Source: Niebla homalea | Taxonomy: Eukaryota > Ascomycota > Lecanoromycetes > Lecanorales > Ramalinaceae | Assembly (NCBI GenBank): GCA_019925105.1 | Contig: JAHGAU010000008.1 | Span: forward strand, 434,001-498,000 | Direction of reading: 5' to 3' | DNA length: 64,000 bases | Shown here: piece after piece, positions 44,214 through 55,400 of the stretch | How the letters are laid out: each line of letters starts with the position of its first letter | How positions within the stretch are numbered: the stretch's first letter is position 1 | Position numbers and translations under genes: made by a program | Notes under the pieces: model-generated | The model's input: only the letters and a program-made list of their open reading frames with translations | Databases searched by the model: none | Told to the model about the DNA's origin: nothing

Positions 44214-46363
44214 ATGCCTATGCCAGGGTACGTGTTCAAAGATGGCGGTCCAATCCCCGACAGCGATCTCAAAGACCCTCAGAATCAGGTCGTGGGCCAA
44301 TACAACAATATTGAAGCGATTACGCGGACCTCTACGAGCAACAACACCAGCAACAGCTCCAATATAAACACACCTACTTCAAGCTGCAATGATGTCTCGA
44401 ATGCACCCACAGATAGCCATGCTCTAGCTAAATCGGACCATGAGGAGAAAGGCGCCGTGCAAAAGGATCATGAGGAGGGGGAGGTCCGCGACATGGGATG
44501 GGGCGAACCTCCCAAGAATGTCCCTACTCTTGTTGGAGGACTATCGAATGAAGATTTATGGGCACTGATCAGGCGGTTCAACAAGCAAATGTATCATGTC
44601 AAGGCAACGAATGATCCCTTGTTGGGCGGGTTAGACTGCAACATCGTAAATGAGGATGAATTCTCGCCAGACAAGCTGAGAAGTAACATTGAGAGACTCT
44701 ACATGACCGTCATCATTGGATTGATGGGATTTGGCAAACACATCGCGCGATTGAGGAGTTGGCGTGAACCGAGGAGGACAGGCGCCTTCTGTGCTGTGAG
44801 TGGACGATCAAAGCTCGCGAGAGGGACATGTTGGCTGATGACATTACAAAGGCTTATGCAATTGCTTGGATCTGCAACTTGATTATACCTCTAGTGGTCA
44901 CTACAGTCATCGTTCTCATCGTCTACCCACCCTCTCGAGATCTGCTGTTCCCACCCGCCCCTCTGGCATTGGTCAATTCGAATACTGGAGGTGTACAGAC
45001 CCCTCAAGCTGGCGTACTGGGGAGTCACGATAGTGCCACCGGTGCACCAGAGAATCACAAGGGAGAAGCCGTGGAACAGGAAGCGCACAATTTCGTATCA
45101 AGCATTGGCACCATTGCGCTCAGCAGCGCTGCTGGCAAGCATGAACAAAGCGACCCAGACTCAGACCCACTCAGCCAATCTGTACCCGATCCGACCGATT
45201 TGGCCAGTGCTGGCGCCGACGCAAAGGCGTCCGCCCAGGGCGGATCACCAGGATCGAAGCACGATAAAACCAAGCAGCCCATGGAGCAAGCGATGTGGAT
45301 CAAGATGCGACCCATCATGCACGTCATTGGTGATGTTGCGGATGGATGGGAGCGGTTCGGCAATGCGCTATCTCCAACCCCCCCTTTTCCTCAGGAGAAG
45401 CCTCGTCTGATCCTCGCCAGCGTTCTCGTCCCAGTACTAGCAGTGTCTCTCTTCACAACTTCCGCAATGTTCATGAAGATGACCAATGCTGCTGTGGGCT
45501 TCGGCTTCTTTGGGGACCCACTCATTTGGAAGGGCCTGGATTTCCTGAACCGCAAAGTACCCGACTGGCAGAAATACCTGGAGATTCGGAATTCCCTTCT
45601 CAAGGGCGTCCCCACCAATGCGCAACTCACCATCACGCTCCTACGAATTGGTGAAGCGAACAAAGCGCCCCTGCCGCCACCCCCACGGAGTGATAAGCCC
45701 CCACCATCCAAACCAGCTTCTCTTAACGGTGACGATCTCACTCTAGACACTAGTCATGAAGAACTTCAGGAGGCTATCCACAAAGACGACGCGCAGCGCA
45801 AATCGGAAGAAGAGTACGCTCAGAAGGAAACGCACAAGCACCGCCATGGCGAGCGCATCATGGGCTTCTTCAAGGGTACCACGAATGCCGGTGTGCAGAC
45901 GAAATTTGGCGTTGACAAAGCCCGGGCCAATGTACTCGGCTCGAGTACTGCCAAGGACCATCTTGGCATTCTACCCAAGAACATGGACCTCGAAAGCTCA
46001 GGCCCGGTAGATTTCAAGGGTCGATACAAGGGTTCCAAGGGCTGGGTGTATATCTCGACGAATACTGACATCCCCACCGTTTCCTTTAGCAGCTCGTCCA
46101 CGGATGCGACTGGGCAAGCCCAGGAGAAAGCGGGGGCGAAGTGGAGCGTGCCCATTCAAGACATTACAGAGCTGAAAAAGATTGGGGGATTGGGCTGGAA
46201 GGCGAAGATTGTGGTTGGATGGGCTACAGGTAAGACAGTGGCTGACGGATTGGAAATTGTGAATAGGAAAGGAGAGACGTACAAGGTGACTGCTGTGAGG
46301 CTACGGGAAGAGCTTTTCAACAGATTAGTGGCCTGCGGAAACCAGAAGTGGGAGAGCTGGTGA
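44214..46363 (+). CDS. DUF3292 membrane protein of unknown function
   Basis: Member of the fungal DUF3292 family, about 697 residues from two exons (44214-44795 and 44852-46363). The intron of 56 nt joins GAFCA to AYAIAWICNL, matching the family block RLRSWREPRRTxAFCAAY. Family signatures in order: VPTLVGGLSNEDLWALIRRFNKQ, FSPDKLRSNIERLYMTVIIGLMGFGKHIARL, a first membrane region (AIAWICNLIIPLVVTTVIVLIVYPPSRDLLFPPAPLALV), then GVLGSHDSATGAPE and KGEAVEQEAHNFVSS, a second membrane region (LASVLVPVLAVSLFTTSAMF), GVPTNAQLTITLLRIGEANKAPLPPPP, RIMGFFKGTT, and a C-terminal GRAM/PH-like fold (VDFKGRYKGSKGWVYIS, IGGLGWKAKIVVGWATG). The biochemical role is not known; a membrane-contact or lipid-related function would be speculation. 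Start chosen at the first in-frame ATG. Confidence in family is high, in the first 50 residues lower. Confidence 0.9.
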
Positions 46364-46885
46364 TGTCGTCCTGGCTGGGTGGTGAAAGTGTCTTTTGTTT
46401 TATTTCTCCATAGCCTTTGTCGACTTTGTTTATGTATAGAAGATGCTATTCATATGACATGAATGGCTAGCCCCTTAACGGCATATCTTCTTGCCATGAC
46501 TGTGGAGCCTCCTTTGCTGGGCAGGACAATGTACCTCATAGAGGGTTCGTCTTTTCTTGTACACAAGCGCTACAATAGCCTTGGATTTGGAACACTCGAA
46601 ATGCATGATTTCATGATTTACCAGCGAAGAATAACGCGATGTTGTAACCAAGTCTCATAAATACAAATATAGAGGCTGACCAAGGCAGCAAAGGGTCCAG
46701 GAGTGACAAATAGTTCTAAATTCTAGCGCGAGGCAGAATACCCAGCACCAAAGTTTCAAGAGGGTTCGTAATGCGACAAGCAAACACTCTGTAGCTTCCC
46801 ATGTCCAATCACACCCACTTGGAGATTTCATCTTAAAATCCACTGAAGGAGATGATATTGGCGACCACCAGATTGAGAAGACGCC
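46364..46885. other. Intergenic, tandem + genes
   Basis: 520 bases between the DUF3292 gene and the exomer adaptor gene, which run in the same direction. No gene, repeat or strong promoter box recognised. Confidence 0.5.
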
Positions 46886-49256
46886 ATGATCCAGCCCGCG
46901 GTACCCGAGTGAGCAACTACTCAAACCAGACCTTCAGCGGAAGCCGCAAGTGCTAACAGACAGGTCAGAATCGTTGAAGAAGAGATTGAATCTGCCATTG
47001 AATACCGAAATGAAGCTTTGCAAACCATCCGCGAGCTGGGCCCTCCCGATCTCGTCCATCTCATCAAACAATCGAAATCAGGAGGCAAGCAAAGCGGTCT
47101 CTACCACCATGTCACCGGTGTAGATGCATCATCCTCTGCCAGTCTCGCCGCATATGTCAACACACTAGTCTATTCGCCCAATGATAAGACGCATAAAGTC
47201 GTGTCGGGGCTGTACTGCTGTTACAATGCCTTTTCGCACCTGGACATGCGGGTGGATGTGAAGATACCAGGGGGTGTTGAGAGCTATTGCATCGACGAGA
47301 GGGGGGACAAACGAGTAGCTTCCGAAGGATTATGGCTGGAGACCTTCCTTTGCGCCGTGCTGAGGGCATATTCGTATGCGGATGATGGGTCAGGGGATAA
47401 CATAAAAAAGATCATCGGGGTGAGGAGGTTTGACCCCATCACAAGCACCGAAGTCGAGCACAAATTCCTCGATGCTGCGGAAAAGCTATTCTTCAAAGGT
47501 GAAACCCAGTCATGCTAGGTTGGGAATGCCCACCATTGATACCTGCTGCAGGTCCTCAATTGGGCTCAGACCCAGATGTCCAAGTTCCCAACCTGGTGTC
47601 CAATCACCTCACGACAGGCCTCCTCAACTACATCAATACGACCGGACGATACACCTCTGGCATCAACCTTTTCGAAAAACTCCGGACAAGAGAACCCGAA
47701 ATATCCTCCCTACTTGCGCGCGTGCTGTTAGCCGCGGATGAAGAGGTGCAGGCCGTCCAGCTTTTACATGACACAATCAGCCATCTCCCCATGGACTATT
47801 CTTTATTAGACTGCCAATCCACATTCTGTCAGGGCAAAGGGCGATTGGAATGGGCGCTCGAATGCGCCAAGCGAAGTGTGACTGCAGCACCTGCAGAGTT
47901 CGGTACCTGGGCCAAACTGGCCGACATCTACTGTGCTCTTGAGCAATGGGATCTCGCCCTTCTCACCCTCAACTCCTGTCCCATGTTCACATACCAAGAC
48001 AAAGATGCGCCTCGGATGCCAGAGCCTGCGCGAGTGCTGCTGCCTGTCATGGCAGAAAGCATGCTGGACGAGATCGATGAATCGCAACAAGGCTACGACA
48101 GCGAGATGGTCCATCCTTCATTACGAAGATTACACGCCGCAGCTTACAAAGGCACTTTTCTCAAAGCGTACAGCTTGCTAACAGAGATCACGGCCAAGAT
48201 TGGCTGGGATCAACTGCTGAAGATCCGGAGTCAGGTCTTTGTAATGGAGGAAGAATACCGGAGTGAAAAGCAGACTGGCGGTCCACACGCCGCTCCCAAC
48301 CAGAATTCCAGTACTGCCGCCCTGCACTCTCCAAGCCCAAAGATGAACGGTACAGCGCCGGAAGATACACAAACCAATGGCAATACAACCGAAGATGCAG
48401 ACGATAGAGAGACACTTGCATCATTTGCAACCACAGCGGTCGGCGACGAAAGTAACAGGCCCCCAAGCTCCGCACTGGATACCGCCGACCAATCGTTAGA
48501 GAAGCCCAATCACACCATCACATCCGAAGAAGTCAAATCCGGCAACGAAGATGTAAGTCTCCCCGTGAACCTCATCCCGAAACATCCCCCTTCCTCCCAT
48601 ATGACTACCCCAAAGCTCATCCCTCCCTTTCCCTCCTCTTCCATTAGAACCACTCCCACCAACCCAACTCCTACACCCAATTCCGACACAAACGCCTCTG
48701 CGAGCGCTGGCTCGACAACCTCTTCATGGTCCTCTACGAAGACCTCCGCATCTACACCATCTGGCGTACCGACATGTCTCGCGCCAAATCCTCCTCCTCC
48801 ACCACCGCCAACACCTCCCCCGACGACCCCTCCGCCTCCACCACCAGCACCAGCACCAGCACCGACTACGCCAAATCCGCCGAGGAGTGGGAGATCCTCG
48901 GCGACCTCTCCGACCGGCTCCACCACCCGCAATCCGCCATCGAAGCCTACCAATCCTGCCTCCGCCAGCGCTTCTCCCCCAAAGCCCTGCGCCGCGTCCT
49001 CAAGCTGCACGAGTCCCTCCACCAGGTGGCGCCCCAGCTGCAGGCCCTGATCCGCCTGATCGCCTGGCAGTACCGCTGGTACTCGGAGTTCTCGCCCGCC
49101 TTGCTCCGCGTCGTCCGGCACCTCATCGAGAGCGAGGGCGCCGTCAAGGTACGGAGTATCGTCCAGGCCACCAGCTTGCCCCAGCCCGTGCTCGATCTCA
49201 CGCATCGCTATGTCGAGCGCTGTGTCGGGTTCCGGAGTGAGGGGAGTGATGGGTGA
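46886..49256 (+). CDS. Chs5-Arf1-binding protein (exomer cargo adaptor, BUD7/BCH1 type)
   Basis: ChAPs family subunit of the exomer coat, which with Chs5 and Arf1 exports chitin synthases and other cargo from the trans-Golgi to the plasma membrane. Four exons (46886-46908, 46969-47498, 47552-48552, 48648-49256) give about 720 residues. Conserved text in order: LGPPDLVHLIK, GLYHHVTGVDASSSASLAAYVNTLVYSP, VSGLYCCYNAFSHLDMRVDVKIPG, EKLFFKGPQLG, LVSNHLTTGLLNYI, TPR-like repeats (LLARVLLAADEEVQAVQLL, WALECAKRSVTAAPAEFGTWAKLADIY), then a Ser/Thr-rich linker, and the C-terminal block FRHKRLCERWLDNLFMVLYEDLRIY and IAWQYRWYSEFSPALLRVV. The last exon is very C-rich in third positions and contains Ser/Thr repeats. 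The first exon (8 residues) is the least certain part; only ATG-plus-intron options fit. Which ChAP (Bch1, Bch2, Bud7 or Chs6) it corresponds to cannot be told. Confidence 0.9.
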
Positions 49257-49771
49257 ATCTCCAGGGGGGCTGGGGGGGAGCGTGGGGGGGAAAATGGGTG
49301 GAGGGGGAAAAAGGGGGGGAAGGAGTGCATGGCAGCCAGGCAACGAGGTAGTAGAGACGGTAAGAGAAAGGATGCGGCTGTCGTTGTTATCGTTGTTATG
49401 TCTCCGAAGTCCATGACGTTCAGATGTATCTAATCTCTCCCTCTTTTTCTCTCCCTTGCTCGCTTCTTGCCTTGGAACATCGCTACTTCCGCTGCTGGTG
49501 CTGGTAAGGGGGGGAATATAGCGCTTCTTCGATAATACCCCCATACAACATTTGTCGTTTTCAAAAAAGGTTTCGAGAAAAAGGGCTTTTCCTAATCTCC
49601 CTTTGTTGCAGCGATTTATACTATACATATAGTACTGCCCCCCAGCGGGCCCCCATCTTCACCGAAAAGTTGATACTTAGATGGCGAGATATATGGCAAT
49701 GACTCACTTTCCCCCAACCTTCTCCCTGGCCCCCCGGCCCCCCCCAAAAGAAAAAACAAAAATGGTCCGCC
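49257..49771. other. Convergent intergenic, G-rich then C-rich
   Basis: About 510 bases between the convergent exomer and PHD-finger genes. It is strongly G-rich (49262-49325) and later C-rich on the + strand. Long frames crossing it are compositional artefacts. No gene seen. Confidence 0.5.
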
Positions 49772-52043
49772 TCAAGCGCCCACACTGACCTCCATCCTCC
49801 CACCCATACCACCGTTCACCATCCCTTCCATCCCTTCCCCCACAAAGCGACCGCCTCCATACCCCTGCTGGGCGAGCACACCCCTCCACGCGCCCCGTTC
49901 CTGCCAGCTGTGGCTGAAGGTCGGCCCGCCCACGCCTTCGTCCACCAGGACAGCCAGATCCTCCTCCTCCGGGGGTAAGACCAACCCGTTGCCCATGCGC
50001 GGGTACGGGAGCGGTTCCTCGTAGACGTCATCGTCTTCCGGCAGGACGAGGGGAATTCTCACCGGCTGAGCTGCGGCTCTGTCTTCGAGATCCGTGGGGA
50101 GGACGAGGTTGGAGGGTTCGGCAGCGGCAGCGGCGGCGGCGGCGGCGGCATTGGCGACGGCGGCGGGTGTGGCGAAGGCGAAGGCCGGGTCGAAAAGTCG
50201 TAAACCTCCTCCTCCTCCTCCTCCTCTTCCTGCTGATGATGTTGGGGCTACTACTCCTCCTTCTTCTTCTTCCATCATCATCATTGTCGTAGTGGCGTTA
50301 TGTTCCGCACCCTCACCACCAGCGAGAGATTGCGATTCCGCTCCCAACAGCAAACCGACAAGTACCTCCTTTCCCAGGCTCATCAGATAATCCCGTTTCC
50401 ATTTCCAGGTCCTCTCCTGCCTGCCGCCACCGAGCCTTGCCAATTCGGCACCACTGATCCGCCCGCGATTGATTTTCTCAGTGGAGGCGAGCACTTCGCA
50501 ATCAGCACAATGCCATTCCTTGTCCTCATGAACGATCACCGAGGGAGTGATGGGTCGGTCGTGGCAGTATTGGTGCCATGGCGTGTTGCAGGTATCGCAG
50601 AAGACGATCTGATTGGAGGAGGGGGAGTGGCCGCGCCCGCAGTTCTTGCACACGGCGGCGAGGGCGGAGTCCTTGTTTGTGGTCGTGGCGGTAGTGGAAT
50701 TATGGTTCAGCAGGGAGAGGCGTTTACGTTTGTTGCCTCTACCTCCCGTACCGCCGGCGTTGGGACTTCTAGTTGCGGCAGCAGAGGTGGTGTTATTATT
50801 GCCATGCACAGCAGCAGCAGTCCAGGCAGCATGGTGATATGCACCCCCCCCTCCCCCTTCCCCTGCCCCCCCTGGTACCGGGACCACCTCTCATCGCGAA
50901 CAAAGGCGGGCGCTCCTCCAGCACCCCTACCCCTCCCTCCCCCTCCCCATCCTCCTCCTCGTCAGCCTCCAAATCAATGACCCCCCCACCCACTCCATTG
51001 CCCAACATCCCGCCAAACTGCCCCGTCTGCGTGATCCTCCGACCGGAACTACTTAGCATCGGCAACGCCATCTTCTCACTGACATCGCTGCCCTCGTCAT
51101 CGTCGTCGTCGCTCAAGTCGCGGCGCCTGCGCTTCACACCCTTCCGTGCCGCCGCCGCGGTGGAAGAAGCGATACCGGCGCGGCTCCCGCGGGGACGGCC
51201 TCCACGATTGACGGTGCGTCCTGCGCGTGCGCTGCTGCCGCCAGCGCGGGAACCTCGGGGACGGCCACCACGGTTGATGGGACGGCCTCCGCGCGCAGTA
51301 CCAGGTGCAGGAGCGGTCAGGGGCGTAGGCGTGTCAGTGGCTGTGACGGTGGGGCTGCCGAGAGTGGGGACGGAATCTTCTGATGCGGGCTCGATCTTGA
51401 TTTTCGGTCTACGGGTGCTGCTACTAGTTCCACCGGCGCCGCGACGACTACCGCGAGTGCTGCCGCGGGATCGGGAACTGCCTCGCGCTCTTGGGGTGGC
51501 CATGGAAGTTTGGGTGGGTGTGGGATCATCGAATTGTTGAGCCGGTGTCACGTCTTTCGGCACGATAGGCGTTTGGTTTGAAGTGTCGGAGTTGAGATCT
51601 TGACTGGTGGTTACGGTGTTGAGCACTGCTGAGCGGGCAGCTTCCCATTGAGGATTGTTTTGCGCCTGCGATGGTGATGATGCAGGGTCGGCATCACGGA
51701 ATTCAACATAGCGGAATTGAGGATCAAAATTAGGATTCGCAGGGAATGATTGAGTTGCTGGAGGGATTGAATGGTGTGGGTTTGTCCAGTATGGTGGAGC
51801 GGTCGTAGTGTTTGTAGGCTGAGCCTGTGGAGGTGGATCGGGAGTGCTGACGTAGCCCAAATTTGACGCAACGTTCTCTGTAGTCAAACCAAGGAAGTTG
51901 TTCATCAGATCCGTTGTTGATGGATCTGAGGTTACCTGAATAGGTATCGGTGAGGCTTGTCGTGCGCGTTCGGCTTCGAAAAGGTCGTTTCGGGGTCGTG
52001 AACGAGGCGACTGATCCCAATTCGAGGACTCCGTCGAACTCAT
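49772..52043 (-). CDS. PHD-finger nuclear protein with Gly/Arg-rich repeats; frame break near 50.86 kb
   Basis: Probable chromatin-associated protein. The N-terminal frame starts MSSTESSNWDQSPRSR at 52043 and holds a disordered region with repeated GGRPRGSRAG and GGRPINRGG motifs, AT-hook-like and RGG-like, then a basic VKRRRRD and acidic DDDDDEGSD patch. The C-terminal frame carries a C4HC3 PHD finger (CKNCGRGHSPSSNQIVFCDTCNTPWHQYCHDRPITPSVIVHEDKEWHCADC split here as CKNC, FCDTC, HQYCH, HCADC) and a conserved follow-on helix KRDYLMSLGKEVLVGLL, then an Ala-rich run and a Gly-rich tail. The two parts are in different frames and no intron of normal length joins them. The switch lies in 50844-50872, which contains C8 and C7 homopolymers on the + strand. 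They are annotated as one gene with a possible indel. Histone-tail binding is the usual PHD role, not shown here. Confidence 0.75.
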
Positions 52044-52488
52044 TGTCTGCTATGATGCAATTTCTGCAATAAACTCAATGAGACTATTAAGTTCCACCAT
52101 GTGAGGTTACTTGTAGTGACAACCTTCACATAAACTCCATACTTGAGAGGTTTTCGGTGATCTGAAGACATAATCTCCATTTTAGGCCTAGCGTCGAATC
52201 CCTTGCACTGTTTACCAAGTACGACGCCTTACATCCAAGGCGTAGGGACGACACGACCGTCACATATTACAAAAACTCTGCATTTATCACGTGTACATTG
52301 TTTACGTTCTAATGCCAATAGCAACTTTGGGAATCAAAATTGCCACTCTAGCGTACGCTCATGAAATCTATTTTCTTGTATCTAGAGGCAAGAGCCTGCT
52401 CGCCATCTCCCAACGCGCCTTCTATATGCCGTCCCAGCTTCAAACCATCCTCTTCCGAGAATACATATCAGGCTGCAGTCTCAGCCAC
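52044..52488. other. Intergenic upstream of the PHD gene
   Basis: 445 bases between the PHD-finger gene start and the 3' end of the BEACH gene, both on the minus strand. No gene seen; it should contain the PHD gene promoter. Confidence 0.5.
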
Positions 52489-55400
52489 TCATTGCCGCTG
52501 AATACAATCCCATTCATACTAGAGCTCGTTAGTGTCGCGATCCCCATAACTTTGGACCACGTTGCTTACCACTCGTCCATCATCATCCCCCGTATATACA
52601 ACCTGCGCCATGGGCAGAATCGCCGTGATTGAGGCTCCAATGTTGAAACCCGCTGGATCCATGTGATGCATTCGTTTTACGTGCTCGAGCTGGTACCCTT
52701 CATCTCCTATCGCTATGTTCCAAACCTATGCCACGGCCTCCATGAGCATCTCACCCTCAAGAGAGCACGGAGAAGGGAGCAAGTGACTTACATTGACTAC
52801 GCCGCGCTTGTGTCCCGTGAAGATGAGCTGCCGCTCTAGAAACTCATTGCCATTGCCTTCGTAAAATGCGCATGTGGTTATTGGGTCGTCGCCTTCCACG
52901 TAGACATCTTGCTGTACTATGGTTTCGCCATTCAGAGTCCAGATCCAGATTTCGGAAGACCTGCAGAGCATGATGTTGCCGGTGACGTCGTTGATGCGGG
53001 CGCACTGCATCAAGGTATCAGTCAGAGTCTGGTTAGGTAGTCTAGAATAAGAGCTTTAGCTACCTCAACAGGCTTGCCTTTTTCCAACACCCGCACAAGT
53101 TCTAGCCGATTGAGATCCCACAGGATGACTTGGCCGTCAGCAGACGCTGACAAAAGCGCGCTGAACGATCTTGAGACAGCAAGACAAGTAATCGCTCTCC
53201 TGTGGCCAAAGAGTGTCTTCCTGGGCTGTAGATCGACCGCTTTGTCGATGGAGAGGACGCTCCAAACCGCTATCGTGCAATCATATCCGGCTGTGATCAG
53301 GGTCTTTGAGTCCGCGAACGTCGCAGTAGAGATTTGACCTATATGGAGGTGCTCGAACAGGCCCAGTAACTGGTCGCAGTCAGCACTTTAGCATTAATAT
53401 TGGGCGTGGCAGTCAGGCACCTTCTTGTTGTCCGCTGCGTGAAACCTGACACTGTCATCGAAGTAGCCCCATGTCATGAATCTATCAAACAATGGGCCAA
53501 TATCAATTCGTAATGAGCCTGAGGCGAGCACTTTTTCGGTCTTCGTAGACCATTGAAGATGTGCAATGCGGTCATTACTCTCTATCATCATGTCAGTAAG
53601 ATGACGAATGTAGCTGGTGAAGAAGATTGACCTACCAGCTACAGGAAATGGCAGGCGAGTCAGATTCTCCGCGGATCGATCCAGTCTCTTTGGCTTCGAC
53701 TTCGCTGGCTCACATGCGGGATGAGCTCGTGGGAAGACTTGATGCGGCGTCTGTCCAAAATTGTGGATGATGCCAATCGTTGCCAACCGCTCGATAGGAT
53801 CATCAATTGTATCCAGATCTTTTGCGCCGTGGTAGGAAAGATGGTGAAACACATTCGTCGCCTCGAGGGCAGCTTCCCCGCGCTGCTTGTGTCCAAACAC
53901 GAGGTCTATCCAAGAGCTCAAATGTTGAGTCACATAATCGCTCTCCAAGGCTTCCCGATGCTTTGCAACGAAGATTTTTGGATCACCTTTTGCCCACGGA
54001 GGAAGGGCGACATTGTCAATCTTCTCTCCAGTGCCCTGTCTTTCGCCAAGATCGTAGTTGTTCATGTTGCTCAAGAACTCAGGAAGGTAGAAGAACTCTG
54101 GTATCAGCTCGCGCACGTCTGTCATGTTCTCTCTCGATGCTGAATTCCAGGCTTTCTCAATGGAGTAGAAGAGTCTGTCTGCATGATCGAAGTGACCCCC
54201 TTGCAACAACAGATATGATTGTACGTAGGGCTCAAGACGAATCAAGTAGGAAGTCACAATCATAGCAGAGGAGTAGTGAGTACCGTAATGAAATGGAGGG
54301 GAGTTCCCATCACCCATTTCCGCGAATGATTGGTACCGATCTTTGAATTCTGCTTGCCGTTCGAGGCTTTGACAGCCCATCGGCTTTGTGAGGTCGCGAT
54401 AGCTTCGAGGATCTGAGAGATCTAGTTCCTCGCTCGAATAGTCTGCAATGACCCAAGGAAACACGGGGTATTGGGTCAGATCGTTGAACGTGCGCCCAGC
54501 CAGTGTGTTGACGAACATGAGGTACTGGAAGTTCGACAAATCACCTCGAAGCCATTTTCGTGTTCCTGGATTGGACGCTTGCTGGGCAAAGACACTCGTG
54601 AAGCGAGTGCTCAACGTCTGAGTTTCATCATCAGGATTGCGGAGAAAGTCGGATCTCCAATTGTATTCGGTGCTTGAAGCTGCACGTGTTGCTGGACCGG
54701 TCGCCTTGCTGAGCATCCTTTGATACAGCTCATTGCGATCGACGGGCTTTTGTGTCGTAAGCAGGTAGCTACGTCCATCTACGAAGAAGATTTCAATAGC
54801 TACTTCACGGAACAAGAACCTCCTTTTGGAAATGCTTAGAACATCGTCCCACCTCCAACTTCGCGTTTCAAGTTCGGTCGTTGCTAAGCTCTTGGTTCGA
54901 TCTGCAGCCTCGCGCCCAGAGATCATCTGAAGGTATGGATCACGCTCCTCGCGCGGGGCTTGCAAAACGTTCAAGATCTCGCCATCACCACGTTGGAAAA
55001 GGTGATCTAAGATGTATAGATGGCCCTTGCCAATAATCAACAGGCCCTCAACGGCTTCAAGGCCAACAATTCGCGATGCATTGTGGACATACTCAACCTG
55101 GTCACCTCTCTGTAAGCTTCTTACAACCCTTCGATTCTTGTCTTCATAATCCTCCATCTCGACTTTCGGATCGGACACCATCTCGAAGTCCTCGTCCCCT
55201 TCGATGTCACCACTGGCTGGGCCTGCTGTATCAGTGGTCGGCGTCGTCTCCTTATCAAGATGTGATTTCTTCAGAGGTGTCACAGCAGTAGACTGACCAG
55301 GCATAGGAGGCGTGGATCTAGAGCTCACAGGAGACTTCAGCCTGGCAGGGCCCTGAGATTGTCGTCGCTTTGGTGCAGCTTGGATCTCGTTCGACTGTCT

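Noticed and set aside
44071..44367. 98-codon + strand frame upstream of DUF3292
   Set aside because: Different frame from the conserved DUF3292 start, and it covers the divergent promoter.
48510..49628. 372-codon minus-strand frame
   Set aside because: Antisense to a well-supported exomer gene whose exons are conserved. The frame is a product of high third-position C and crosses the intron.
50773..51540. 255-codon + strand Pro/Ser-rich frame
   Set aside because: Antisense to the Gly/Arg-rich part of the PHD gene; composition-driven.
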